The translations under genes and the position numbers were made by a program. 7,887 bases of DNA, taken from CAZSVI01 sp964610205. GTDB taxonomy: Bacteria; Bacillota; Clostridia; DSM-8532. Each line of letters opens with the position of its first letter. The stretch's first letter is position 1. The notes beneath the pieces were generated by a model. The model searched no databases. It saw only the letters and a program-made list of their open reading frames with translations, and was not told where the DNA came from. This document shows positions 1 to 6,485 of the stretch, piece by piece. Where the stretch lies: positions 1 through 7,887 of the forward strand of contig CAZSVI010000150.1 in NCBI GenBank assembly GCA_964610205.1, in the 5' to 3' direction.

Positions 1-3000
1 TTCTGCTGATGACGAAAAACAGAGTATTCGAAGAAAGAACGCGTCTGCAATCGGATGAGGATGAAATGAATAGAACCATCCGCAGGCTTGAGTTTATCAA
101 GGAATGCTGCAAAGTAGTTTTAGAGCAGAAAAAGCGCGGGGAAGCAAAGCGTATTCTGGAGGATCTGCAAAGAGAGGAAGAGGCCCTGACGCGAAAAAGC
201 CGGGAGATTTCCGGCCAATATAAACGGCTGCAGGCGGTAAACCGAAAGATGGATATGCTGGAGGCCAGGGAAAAGCTCCTGAAAACAGAGGCAGAACTGA
301 ATACCCTGGAGCTGCAGGAAGAGCAGGTAGAATCGGAGCTTCAAAACGTCCTGTTTCATTTGGTTGGTCTGCTGTGGCAGGAGATAACACATTTAAAAGA
401 GAATGAGGCCGGCCTTACCGATGAAATAGCAACACTGAACACCGGCCTTGACGAGAGCAGAAGCAGGCTGAGCGGTATTCAGGCAGATACAAAGGAAGTT
501 GTGGAAAAGCTTGCCGTGCAGCGGTATGAAGCTAAAAATCAGGAAGAGGGCATGAAACGCCATTCTGAGCATTTCGTTCAAAAAGACATGACGCTTCTTT
601 TAAACCCGGAAGAATCACTACAGGGGTTTATTCACAGAAGACAAGAGCTGGAAGCGGCAATGAACAGCACAAGGGAACGTAAGGGAGACATTGAACAGAA
701 AATAGCAGACATGAAAATTCGCGCATCAAACCTGGAGCTTGACAAGGTAAAAGCAGAGGAACAAATTAAAACGAAGAATGCCGCGCTGATGATCATACAG
801 GAGAAAAAAGAGCAGCTCGTTAAAAGGTTAACAGCCATGAATGTCTCTTCCGATCTCTATTACGGGAATATCCTTGAACAATTACAGGAACATGAAAAAA
901 CAATTGAAATGAGTCTGGCAGCCGCTACATCACAATGGCACAGGTTGGAGAACACGGTCCGCCTTCTACAGGGGACCGGGTATTACCTGCCGGAAGAAGC
1001 CATTTTAAAAATACAGGCAGCCATGGAGGAGAAAGGTATACCCTCCATTTCAGGTGCATTATGGCTTAAGCAGCAGGATAAAAACAAGCGTGAAGAGCTC
1101 CTTGGCAATAATCCATTATTGCCCTATGCAATTTTAGTGGACCCATCTTCCATGGATAGAATACTACCCCTGACCGGTCAGCTTCAAAAGGTTTTGCAGG
1201 ATTATCCCGTTATGATTGCTGAAAACAGCACAAGGGGTATTTCCATGCATGGTTCCGCCGGTGCTGATTCCGGGGATGTTGCCGGATTAAGTGGTAAACA
1301 CGCATTTCTATTGCAGCCCGGTCAACAGGAACTATGCATATATCCGGAGCGGTTTGACGCGTATCTTCAAAATCTTCAGGAGCTGCTGCGGAAATCACGT
1401 GCCGCCCTGGAGGCCCAGCGGCAGGATCAGGAGGCTTATATCCGTGCCCGCCAGCAGGTAGAGCAGTTTCTTTGTGAATACAGTTTGGAAAAAGTGAAGG
1501 AACTTAGTAAGGACAGGGATTCCCTGGAGCAACAGGTAAAGGAAATTCACAATGAGAAAGAGGCAATCGTAAAAGAGCGGGAGGGGTATGAGAAATCTCT
1601 ATGGCAGATAGAGGCCGAACTATCCCGAATGACAGAAGAAATGAATGAAACCGGGGAAGACATGAAAGAGATGACCTTCATTCATGACGCCGGACGGGCA
1701 CTTTGGAAGTGTAGGGCAGAGATCGCGGAGCTGGAGTCTAAACAGAGGGATTTAAAGCTGCAATACGACAAAGCTGCAGTGGAAATCGAGACCCTGGTGG
1801 AGGCAATCAATCACAAAAAAACAACATTGGAACAGCTTCACATCAAGATAGAAGCCTGCGATAAGGAGTATAAAACGGAAAAAACACGGCTGAAGGTTCG
1901 GGAAGCGGCACAGGCTTTTTCAGGGAACCTCATGGAAGCCAGAGCGAAGGCAGAGGCTTTACGGGGCAAGCTTTCACAGGGAAACAGAAGGGTTTTGGAG
2001 GAACTGAAACATAACCTGGAGGCCGATGTAGAGCGTTGCCGCAATGATCTTCAAATGCTGGGGTTCACCGAAGAGGAGCTGGAGGAGAACACCCGTATTT
2101 CCAGGGCGGAGCTTCTGTCTACCGAGCAAGGGGAACGGGAAACCGGCACAGCTCTCACAAAGTTTAAAGAGACCGTCAATCAGCATCATTTGAGGCTGGA
2201 AAGATTGATTGGAAATATTGAAAACATGGAAAGGCAGATTGAAGATCGCTTTCACGAACCCTTACACCAGTTCGGCGAGGGGGAGAAAACCGAACCGGCC
2301 TTTTATCAGAAGCAGTGGGAACAGGCAAAGGGGAAACTACAGAAGCTGCAAGCAAAAATTTCCGGCACCTTAAGCCGGGAGCAGGACCTGGACAAAAGCC
2401 TCCATGCTGTCCAAAACTTTATTGAAGACCGGGGCATTTCCCTGCCTGCTGACAAACGCGGGGATATGACCCAATTGTATGATGATAGCGGGGAGATTCA
2501 GCTGTGGGATATGCTGAAAATGGATGCTGCTTCCATAGCGCTGCTGGTGCGTCGCCAAAGGGAAGCCTACGATTTAGCCATACGGGTTTTACACGAAAGC
2601 AGAACCCAGGTGCAGGGCAGTTTTGATAGCCTGTACACCGACGCATCCTGGTCGGATAACAAAACTGTTAAACAGGTACTTGAAAACATTATGAAAGACA
2701 GCCTTTTTAACATTCAATACATGAAGGAGCTTTTTGACCGGCTATTTGAAAGTGTGAACAGGATGAAGCAGGCCAAGAGCCTGCAATTGGAAGAATGTAA
2801 GCGGAATAAGGAAGAGCTGGTGGAACGCTGTCTGGCAAGAGCCAGGGCAATTTATGATGAAATCCGGCTGGTGGACAGTTTTTCAAAAATTCCCATTCAG
2901 GGGGATACGATAAAAGTTGTCCGAATTGAGATGCCCAGGCTGGAAGAAGAAAGGGACAGGGCCAGGATGGCGTTGTACCTGGATGAATGTATAGAGGAAA

Positions 3001-3392
3001 TCCGGAATTTTAAAGAAGCCGGGCAGTTGGATCCGGTGAAGCTGGACGGAATTATTGAGGGGTATATTTCATCCCAGATGCTGCTGAACGCAATTGTGAA
3101 TTTAAATGATATTGCTATAAAGGTATATAAACCACAGCATAATCTTGAGCTTTCAGGATACATTCCCTGGGAGGTGGTCATACAATGGTCCGGCGGCGAA
3201 AAACTGGCAGGTTTTTTTGCCATGTTTATCGCCATTGTCTCCTATCTGCGCTATAAGAAGACAGGCTGGCACGGCTCCACAAAGGTGATCTGGATAGATA
3301 ACCCCTTTGGGCAGGCCAACGCGGAGCATTTGCTGCAATACATCTTTGAGCTGGCCAGGGCAACCCATACACAAATGATTTGTCTTACCTGA
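1..3392 (+). CDS. SMC/MukB-like coiled-coil ATPase, 5'-partial and cut short by an in-frame TGA
   Basis: This is the C-terminal part of a giant SMC-like ATPase. The frame is open to base 1, and the ATG at 9 has no ribosome site and opens straight into coiled coil, so the true start and the Walker A head lie upstream. Counting from that ATG, residues 1-315 and about 450-1000 are Glu/Lys/Gln-rich heptad-like coiled coil. Residues about 320-450 form a non-coiled segment (NPLLPYAILVD) that fits a hinge-like domain. The C-terminal head has the ABC signature WSGGEK at 1060-1065 and a Walker B strand VIWIDNPF near 1093-1100, with Asn 1098 where many ABC ATPases have the catalytic Glu. Such proteins fold or tether DNA; related MksB/JetC proteins act in plasmid defence (Wadjet). 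Partner genes are not in view, so the subfamily is unassigned. The frame stops at TGA 3390-3392, right after the strand QMICLT, but homologous-looking sequence continues in frame. Confidence 0.85.
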   Translation, partial: LLMTKNRVFEERTRLQSDEDEMNRTIRRLEFIKECCKVVLEQKKRGEAKRILEDLQREEEALTRKSREISGQYKRLQAVNRKMDMLEAREKLLKTEAELNTLELQEEQVESELQNVLFHLVGLLWQEITHLKENEAGLTDEIATLNTGLDESRSRLSGIQADTKEVVEKLAVQRYEAKNQEEGMKRHSEHFVQKDMTLLLNPEESLQGFIHRRQELEAAMNSTRERKGDIEQKIADMKIRASNLELDKVKAEEQIKTKNAALMIIQEKKEQLVKRLTAMNVSSDLYYGNILEQLQEHEKTIEMSLAAATSQWHRLENTVRLLQGTGYYLPEEAILKIQAAMEEKGIPSISGALWLKQQDKNKREELLGNNPLLPYAILVDPSSMDRILPLTGQLQKVLQDYPVMIAENSTRGISMHGSAGADSGDVAGLSGKHAFLLQPGQQELCIYPERFDAYLQNLQELLRKSRAALEAQRQDQEAYIRARQQVEQFLCEYSLEKVKELSKDRDSLEQQVKEIHNEKEAIVKEREGYEKSLWQIEAELSRMTEEMNETGEDMKEMTFIHDAGRALWKCRAEIAELESKQRDLKLQYDKAAVEIETLVEAINHKKTTLEQLHIKIEACDKEYKTEKTRLKVREAAQAFSGNLMEARAKAEALRGKLSQGNRRVLEELKHNLEADVERCRNDLQMLGFTEEELEENTRISRAELLSTEQGERETGTALTKFKETVNQHHLRLERLIGNIENMERQIEDRFHEPLHQFGEGEKTEPAFYQKQWEQAKGKLQKLQAKISGTLSREQDLDKSLHAVQNFIEDRGISLPADKRGDMTQLYDDSGEIQLWDMLKMDAASIALLVRRQREAYDLAIRVLHESRTQVQGSFDSLYTDASWSDNKTVKQVLENIMKDSLFNIQYMKELFDRLFESVNRMKQAKSLQLEECKRNKEELVERCLARARAIYDEIRLVDSFSKIPIQGDTIKVVRIEMPRLEEERDRARMALYLDECIEEIRNFKEAGQLDPVKLDGIIEGYISSQMLLNAIVNLNDIAIKVYKPQHNLELSGYIPWEVVIQWSGGEKLAGFFAMFIAIVSYLRYKKTGWHGSTKVIWIDNPFGQANAEHLLQYIFELARATHTQMICLT

Positions 3393-3566
3393 TTGCAGGA
3401 GACAAGCATTTATGCCCAGTTTGACGTGGTATACAGCCTGGTTCACCGTATGCTCACAAGCTTCAGCATCATTCAGTCCCAGTCGGTGAAATCACCCCAG
3501 GGCATGGAATCAGCCTGGTATCACGTGGAGCGCACCCAGATGAATCTGTTTGAAACAGAACCATAG
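3393..3566 (+). pseudogene. Detached C-terminal tail of the SMC-like ATPase
   Basis: The reading frame of the upstream ATPase gene continues unchanged past its TGA for 57 sense codons to TAG 3564-3566. The translation is protein-like and begins LQETSIYAQFDVVYSLVHR. It fits the last strand and helix of an ABC/SMC head, where a family-type ending 'CLTG-x-x-x-SIY-x-x-FD' would be expected (from memory of the family, not a search). One GGA (Gly) to TGA change would explain the break. There is no start codon with a ribosome site in this frame, so the fragment is unlikely to be made separately. It could instead be a sequencing error, in which case the real gene ends at 3566. The lack of further damage argues for a recent event. 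Confidence 0.75.
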
Positions 3567-3590
3567 TTATACAAAATCTTCAAGCATAGC

Positions 3591-3619
3591 TTTTTAAATT
3601 GATCGAAATCCGATATAAT
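3591..3619 (+). promoter_or_regulatory. Candidate promoter of loaP
   Basis: A perfect -10 hexamer TATAAT lies at 3614-3619, in the gap between the end of the ATPase frame and loaP. The matching -35 position 17 bases upstream (3591-3596, TTTTTA) is a poor match. Transcription would start near 3626, leaving a leader of about 58 bases. No convincing terminator separates it from the ATPase gene, so read-through from upstream is also possible. Confidence 0.45.
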
Positions 3620-3634
3620 CAGTATTGCGATTAT
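3615..3634 (+). repeat. Inverted repeat over the loaP -10 region
   Basis: ATAATC at 3615-3620 and GATTAT at 3629-3634 are exact inverted copies separated by 8 bases. The left arm lies inside the -10 element and the right arm just after the likely start of transcription. This could be a repressor site or simply a chance 6-bp repeat in AT-rich DNA. Confidence 0.25.
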
Positions 3635-3672
3635 TTAAGGCTTCGCGTCCGAACCCATGGGAAAGGTGAAAC

Positions 3673-3677
3673 AAAGG
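3673..3677 (+). promoter_or_regulatory. Ribosome binding site that decides the loaP start
   Basis: AAAGG lies 6 bases before the ATG at 3684. The upstream in-frame ATG at 3657 follows a C-rich stretch with no Shine-Dalgarno match, so translation most likely starts at 3684. Confidence 0.55.
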
Positions 3678-3683
3678 CTTGAT

Positions 3684-4202
3684 ATGACGAATAACACTGC
3701 ATGGTATGCCATATTTGTGAAAACAGGAGAGGAAAACCTGGTTAAGGAACGTCTGGATTACCGTTTCAAAGGTAACCCCGCTGTAATGATCCCAAAAAAA
3801 ATCATAAAGGAAAGAAAGAACGGAAAATGGTATCGACGTGTCCGGAATTTGTTTCCGGGATATATCTTTATTCATGGTGTTCTTGACGAAAAAAATTATA
3901 AAAATCTGTGGCAGGTGCCGGGTTTGTTCAAGCTGTTATGTACCGATCGTGAGCCTGTTCAGATTCCACCTTATGAGATTGAAATATTCAGCCACCTTTT
4001 TGACAAAGAGGATGTTATTGAGGAATCGGATATTTACATGGAAGGCGACGAGGTTTCCATTATAAACGGCCCGTTAACCGCGTTAAAGGGGAAAATTATA
4101 AAGGTTGACAAAAGAAAGGGACGTGCCCGGGTACTGCTTAATTTTCTCGGAGAAGAAAGGATCATTGATCTTGGGGTTAACATAATACAGGCAGTAAAAT
4201 AA
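3684..4202 (+). CDS. loaP: LoaP-type transcription antiterminator (NusG paralog)
   Basis: This 172-residue protein belongs to the specialised NusG paralogs, closest in look to LoaP of Bacillota. Residues 5-100 form the NGN domain that binds RNA polymerase, opening with WYAIFVKTGEE and containing the RNLFPGYIFIH strand at 54-64. Residues about 117-168 form the KOW domain, with GDEVSIINGPL at 121-131 and a basic turn KRKGRARV at 143-150. It is close to the family's usual 170 residues. The in-frame ATG at 3657 would add nine residues (MGKVKQRLD) but lacks a ribosome site. LoaP proteins suppress termination in chosen operons, usually antibiotic or polysaccharide clusters, by recognising a leader RNA hairpin. 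Here the gene stands alone between the ATPase gene and a MoxR operon; its target is not evident. Other NusG paralogs (UpxY/RfaH-like) are less likely given the sequence and the host type. Confidence 0.85.
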   Translation: MTNNTAWYAIFVKTGEENLVKERLDYRFKGNPAVMIPKKIIKERKNGKWYRRVRNLFPGYIFIHGVLDEKNYKNLWQVPGLFKLLCTDREPVQIPPYEIEIFSHLFDKEDVIEESDIYMEGDEVSIINGPLTALKGKIIKVDKRKGRARVLLNFLGEERIIDLGVNIIQAVK

Positions 4203-4203
4203 G

Positions 4204-4230
4204 AACAGGCCCGGGCAACCGGGCTTGTTT
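4204..4230 (+). terminator. GCAA-capped hairpin after loaP, possible terminator or LoaP site
   Basis: Two bases after the loaP stop, AACAGGCCCGG (4204-4214) pairs with CCGGGCTTGTT (4219-4229) through 11 pairs, one of them G-U, closed by a GCAA loop of the GNRA class. The stem is GC-rich and very stable, but the U tract is poor (TTGTTTA). It could be a weak intrinsic terminator, an mRNA 3' end stabiliser, or an RNA element read by LoaP. The hairpin itself is certain; its role is inferred. Confidence 0.6.
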
Positions 4231-4248
4231 ACGTGTAAGGTGCAAAAA

Positions 4249-4269
4249 AGTGATAATATTTAAATCACT
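4249..4269 (+). repeat. Short inverted repeat in the loaP-moxR gap
   Basis: AGTGAT (4249-4254) and ATCACT (4264-4269) are exact inverted copies around a 9-base AT-only spacer. It follows a run of six A bases at 4244-4249. It is weak as an RNA hairpin and may be a protein site or chance. Confidence 0.25.
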
Positions 4270-4302
4270 ATTGTAATTCAGATTATAGACAGGCCGACAA
4301 AA

Positions 4303-4325
4303 GAAAAGTATATATTTTACTTTTC
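4303..4325 (+). repeat. Inverted repeat overlapping the moxR -35 candidate
   Basis: GAAAAGTA (4303-4310) and TACTTTTC (4318-4325) are perfect 8-bp inverted copies around a 7-base AT-only centre. The right arm overlaps the proposed -35 element at 4316-4321, which is a position typical for an operator. No regulator gene is seen beside it other than loaP, which is not expected to bind DNA in this way. Confidence 0.4.
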
Positions 4326-4344
4326 CAGTATGATAATATAAAAT
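4316..4344 (+). promoter_or_regulatory. Candidate promoter of the moxR operon
   Basis: TTTACT (4316-4321) and TAAAAT (4339-4344) are separated by exactly 17 bases, matching four and five of six consensus positions for a housekeeping sigma factor. The start of transcription would fall near 4351, giving a leader of about 60 bases before moxR. The region is very AT-rich, so other nearby hexamers such as TATGAT at 4329-4334 could serve instead. Confidence 0.35.
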
Positions 4345-4349
4345 CAGTA

Positions 4350-4368
4350 AAACACAGTTTTAGTGTTT
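4350..4368 (+). repeat. Inverted repeat at the likely moxR transcript start
   Basis: AAACAC (4350-4355) and GTGTTT (4363-4368) are exact inverted copies around a 7-base spacer. It would sit at the start of the moxR transcript, either as a 5' end hairpin or as an operator just downstream of the promoter. Confidence 0.3.
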
Positions 4369-4410
4369 ATCTTCCGATAAATAATCAAATCACACAGGAA
4401 GGTTGGTATT

Positions 4411-5388
4411 ATGGAAAAAACAGATATAAAAGTATTTGCGGACAGGCTGCTGGAGAATATAGAAAAGGTGATTGTAGGTAAAGGGGAAATAATAAATCAG
4501 CTTTTAATAAGCCTCATATGCGGCGGACATGTCCTTTTGGAGGATGTGCCCGGCACGGGTAAAACCCTTCTTGCGAAAACCCTGAGCCAGTCTCTGGATT
4601 TGAATTTCAACCGGGTACAGTTCACACCGGATTTGCTTCCTTCGGATATAACGGGAATCCATTATTACAACCAGAAACTTGGTGAATTTGTTTTCAGGAA
4701 GGGTCCGGTATTTACCAATATACTTTTGGCCGATGAAATCAACCGGGCAACGCCCCGTACCCAGTCAAGCCTTCTGGAGTGCATGGAGGAGCGGCAGGTT
4801 ACAATAGATGGAGAAAAAAACTCCCTGGAAACTCCGTTCATGGTCATAGCGACGCAGAACCCGATAGAGATACTGGGCACTTTTCCTCTGCCCGAGGCCC
4901 AGCTGGATCGTTTTCTGATGAAACTTTACATGGGATATCCAAAGTCTGCTGAGGGGGTAGACATATTAAAACGCTTCAGGTATGAAAATCCTCTGGCGGA
5001 GCTTGCTCCTGTTGCGGGAAAAGAGGATTTTCAAGGGATTGGAGAAATATTTAAAAACACCTTTGTAAGTGAAGATATGTATTCATATATTATTCAGATA
5101 GTTGAAGCTACCCGGAGCCATCCGGATGTTCTTCTCGGAGTAAGCCCCCGTGGAAGCCAAGCGCTTTTAAAAACCAGCCAGGCTCTTGCGGCCATCAGCG
5201 GGCGGGATTATATAATTCCGGATGATGTGAAGAAAATGGTGAAGCCCGTGCTGTCCCACCGTATGGTTACACGACATGTAGGAACTGACAGCGGAAAGCC
5301 CGTAGCCCACACGATTCTGGAACAGATTTTGTTAAGGATTCATGTGCCTTCCGAAGAGAGGCTTACCGAACAGTCGGAGGGATTTTAG
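4411..5388 (+). CDS. MoxR-family AAA+ ATPase
   Basis: This 325-residue protein has the full MoxR layout. Walker A is PGTGKT at 47-52, Walker B is LLADEINRA at 105-113 with D108 and E109, sensor 1 is IATQNP with N150, LDRF follows at 165-168, and sensor 2 is GVSPRGSQ with R247. The C-terminal helical lid covers about 240-320. Length is normal for the family. MoxR proteins are cytoplasmic, form rings and use ATP to remodel or activate partner proteins, often ones with VWA-like domains; the client here is probably the DUF58 protein next door. The start has an AGGAAGG site at 4396-4402, 8 bases upstream. It is the first gene of a three-gene operon, with only 3 bases between its stop and the next start. 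All catalytic residues are intact. Confidence 0.93.
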   Translation: MEKTDIKVFADRLLENIEKVIVGKGEIINQLLISLICGGHVLLEDVPGTGKTLLAKTLSQSLDLNFNRVQFTPDLLPSDITGIHYYNQKLGEFVFRKGPVFTNILLADEINRATPRTQSSLLECMEERQVTIDGEKNSLETPFMVIATQNPIEILGTFPLPEAQLDRFLMKLYMGYPKSAEGVDILKRFRYENPLAELAPVAGKEDFQGIGEIFKNTFVSEDMYSYIIQIVEATRSHPDVLLGVSPRGSQALLKTSQALAAISGRDYIIPDDVKKMVKPVLSHRMVTRHVGTDSGKPVAHTILEQILLRIHVPSEERLTEQSEGF

Positions 5389-5391
5389 CTT

Positions 5392-6453
5392 ATGTGGGTT
5401 TATAAGCTTATTCTGGCAGCTGTTATCATGCTGTTTCTGGAATCGTATCTTGTCAGTAAATACGGTCTTTCAAAAATAAGCATTGAAAGAACCTTTGATG
5501 TAAGGCATGCGAATTACGGGCAAAGCGTACATATGATTGAGAAAATCAGCAACAGAAAGCTTCTCCCCGTACCGTGGCTGAAGGTGGAGTCGCGGATTGA
5601 CGGTGGTTTGCAGTTTGGCCTTCAGGAAGATCTGAATATTTTAGAGGGAGAGTTTCACATAAGTGCCTTCTGTATGATGCCATATACCAGGATTATCCGT
5701 ACCCATACGGTTAAATGCCGAAAAAGGGGCTACTACCATTTGAGGTCGACTGCGCTGACGGCCCGTTCCATAACCGGCAATGTCTCGGCTATAAAGGACG
5801 CGTCTACGGATGCAAGGCTTTATGTTTTTCCAAGAACCCTTACGTTTCAGGAAATGAATCTCCCATCCCACAGTTGGCAGGGGGACAGAGTGGTCCGAAG
5901 ATGGATTCTGGAGGATCCGTTTATTCATGCCGGAGTACGGGAATACACGTCTTCCGATCCGATGAAAAATATAAACTGGAAAGCTTCTGCCCGTTTCGGA
6001 TCCCTCCAGGTAAATCAGTACGATCCAACGGCCGCGCACAGGCTGATGGTTCTTATAAACGTAGACACAAAGTTGAATCAATGGACCATAACCGATGAGC
6101 CTGAAAAGGTTGAATATGGTGTATCTTTTGCGGCGACTATAATGGAATATGCTTTTAAAAATCTAATTGAGACAGGTTTTGGTTCCAATGCTTTTTTAAG
6201 GGATATGGTAAAGGAACCGATAAGGATAGAGCCGACTACCAGCAAACAACAGCAACTTGTAATTATGGAAAGTCTCGCGCGTATGGGAATTCTAAGGAGT
6301 GTCAGTTTCCATACACTGTTGGAGCAGGAGCTGGAAAGGAACCCGAACAATATGGATTATCTACTGGTTACCGCCGTGGTGGACGAAGATTCCGAGGATA
6401 GGATTCACAGATTGCGCGCAAAAGGCAATGCCGTTGAGATTTTAAAGATATAG
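5392..6453 (+). CDS. DUF58-domain membrane-anchored protein
   Basis: This 353-residue protein is the usual partner of MoxR ATPases. One hydrophobic helix at about 4-21 anchors it in the membrane. A beta-rich region at 30-150 follows, then the DUF58 core with its hallmark GVREYTSSDPMKNINWKASA at 181-200. The strand LMVLINVDT at 218-226 is where VWA-like folds carry a DxSxS metal site, but here it reads DTKLN, so the metal site looks incomplete. The start has a strong GGAGGG site at 5376-5381, inside the end of moxR, so the two genes are probably translationally coupled. By family knowledge the protein works with the MoxR ATPase at the envelope; the exact function is not known. It appears complete. 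Confidence 0.9.
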   Translation: MWVYKLILAAVIMLFLESYLVSKYGLSKISIERTFDVRHANYGQSVHMIEKISNRKLLPVPWLKVESRIDGGLQFGLQEDLNILEGEFHISAFCMMPYTRIIRTHTVKCRKRGYYHLRSTALTARSITGNVSAIKDASTDARLYVFPRTLTFQEMNLPSHSWQGDRVVRRWILEDPFIHAGVREYTSSDPMKNINWKASARFGSLQVNQYDPTAAHRLMVLINVDTKLNQWTITDEPEKVEYGVSFAATIMEYAFKNLIETGFGSNAFLRDMVKEPIRIEPTTSKQQQLVIMESLARMGILRSVSFHTLLEQELERNPNNMDYLLVTAVVDEDSEDRIHRLRAKGNAVEILKI

Positions 6454-6485
6454 TGGTGGGTAAACATAAATAAAAGGGAATACAT

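Noticed and set aside
3390..3392. TGA as selenocysteine, or as tryptophan under a changed genetic code
   Set aside because: No convincing selenocysteine hairpin follows the TGA. The aligned residue is probably Gly, not Cys. The other genes use TGG for Trp and contain no internal TGA, so the code is standard.
1..3392. Firm naming of the ATPase as Wadjet JetC or MksB
   Set aside because: The N-terminal head and partner genes are outside the window and no jetD-like gene follows, so only the SMC-like class is supported.
3582..3595. Small hairpin AAGC/GCTT followed by T bases after the ATPase frame, as a terminator
   Set aside because: The stem is only 4 bp with a 3-base loop, too weak to call a terminator.
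3657..3683. Upstream in-frame ATG as the loaP start
   Set aside because: It has no ribosome site and adds nine residues before the conserved N-terminal strand; the ATG at 3684 has AAAGG at good spacing.
2897..3875. Minus-strand open frames across the ATPase end and the loaP region
   Set aside because: They are antisense to clear coding sequence and their translations show no recognisable domain or protein-like pattern.
5641..6098. Long open frames on the minus strand (5641-6081) and in another plus frame (5715-6098) within the DUF58 gene
   Set aside because: They overlap a well-supported gene, lack ribosome sites, and their translations look like out-of-frame sequence.
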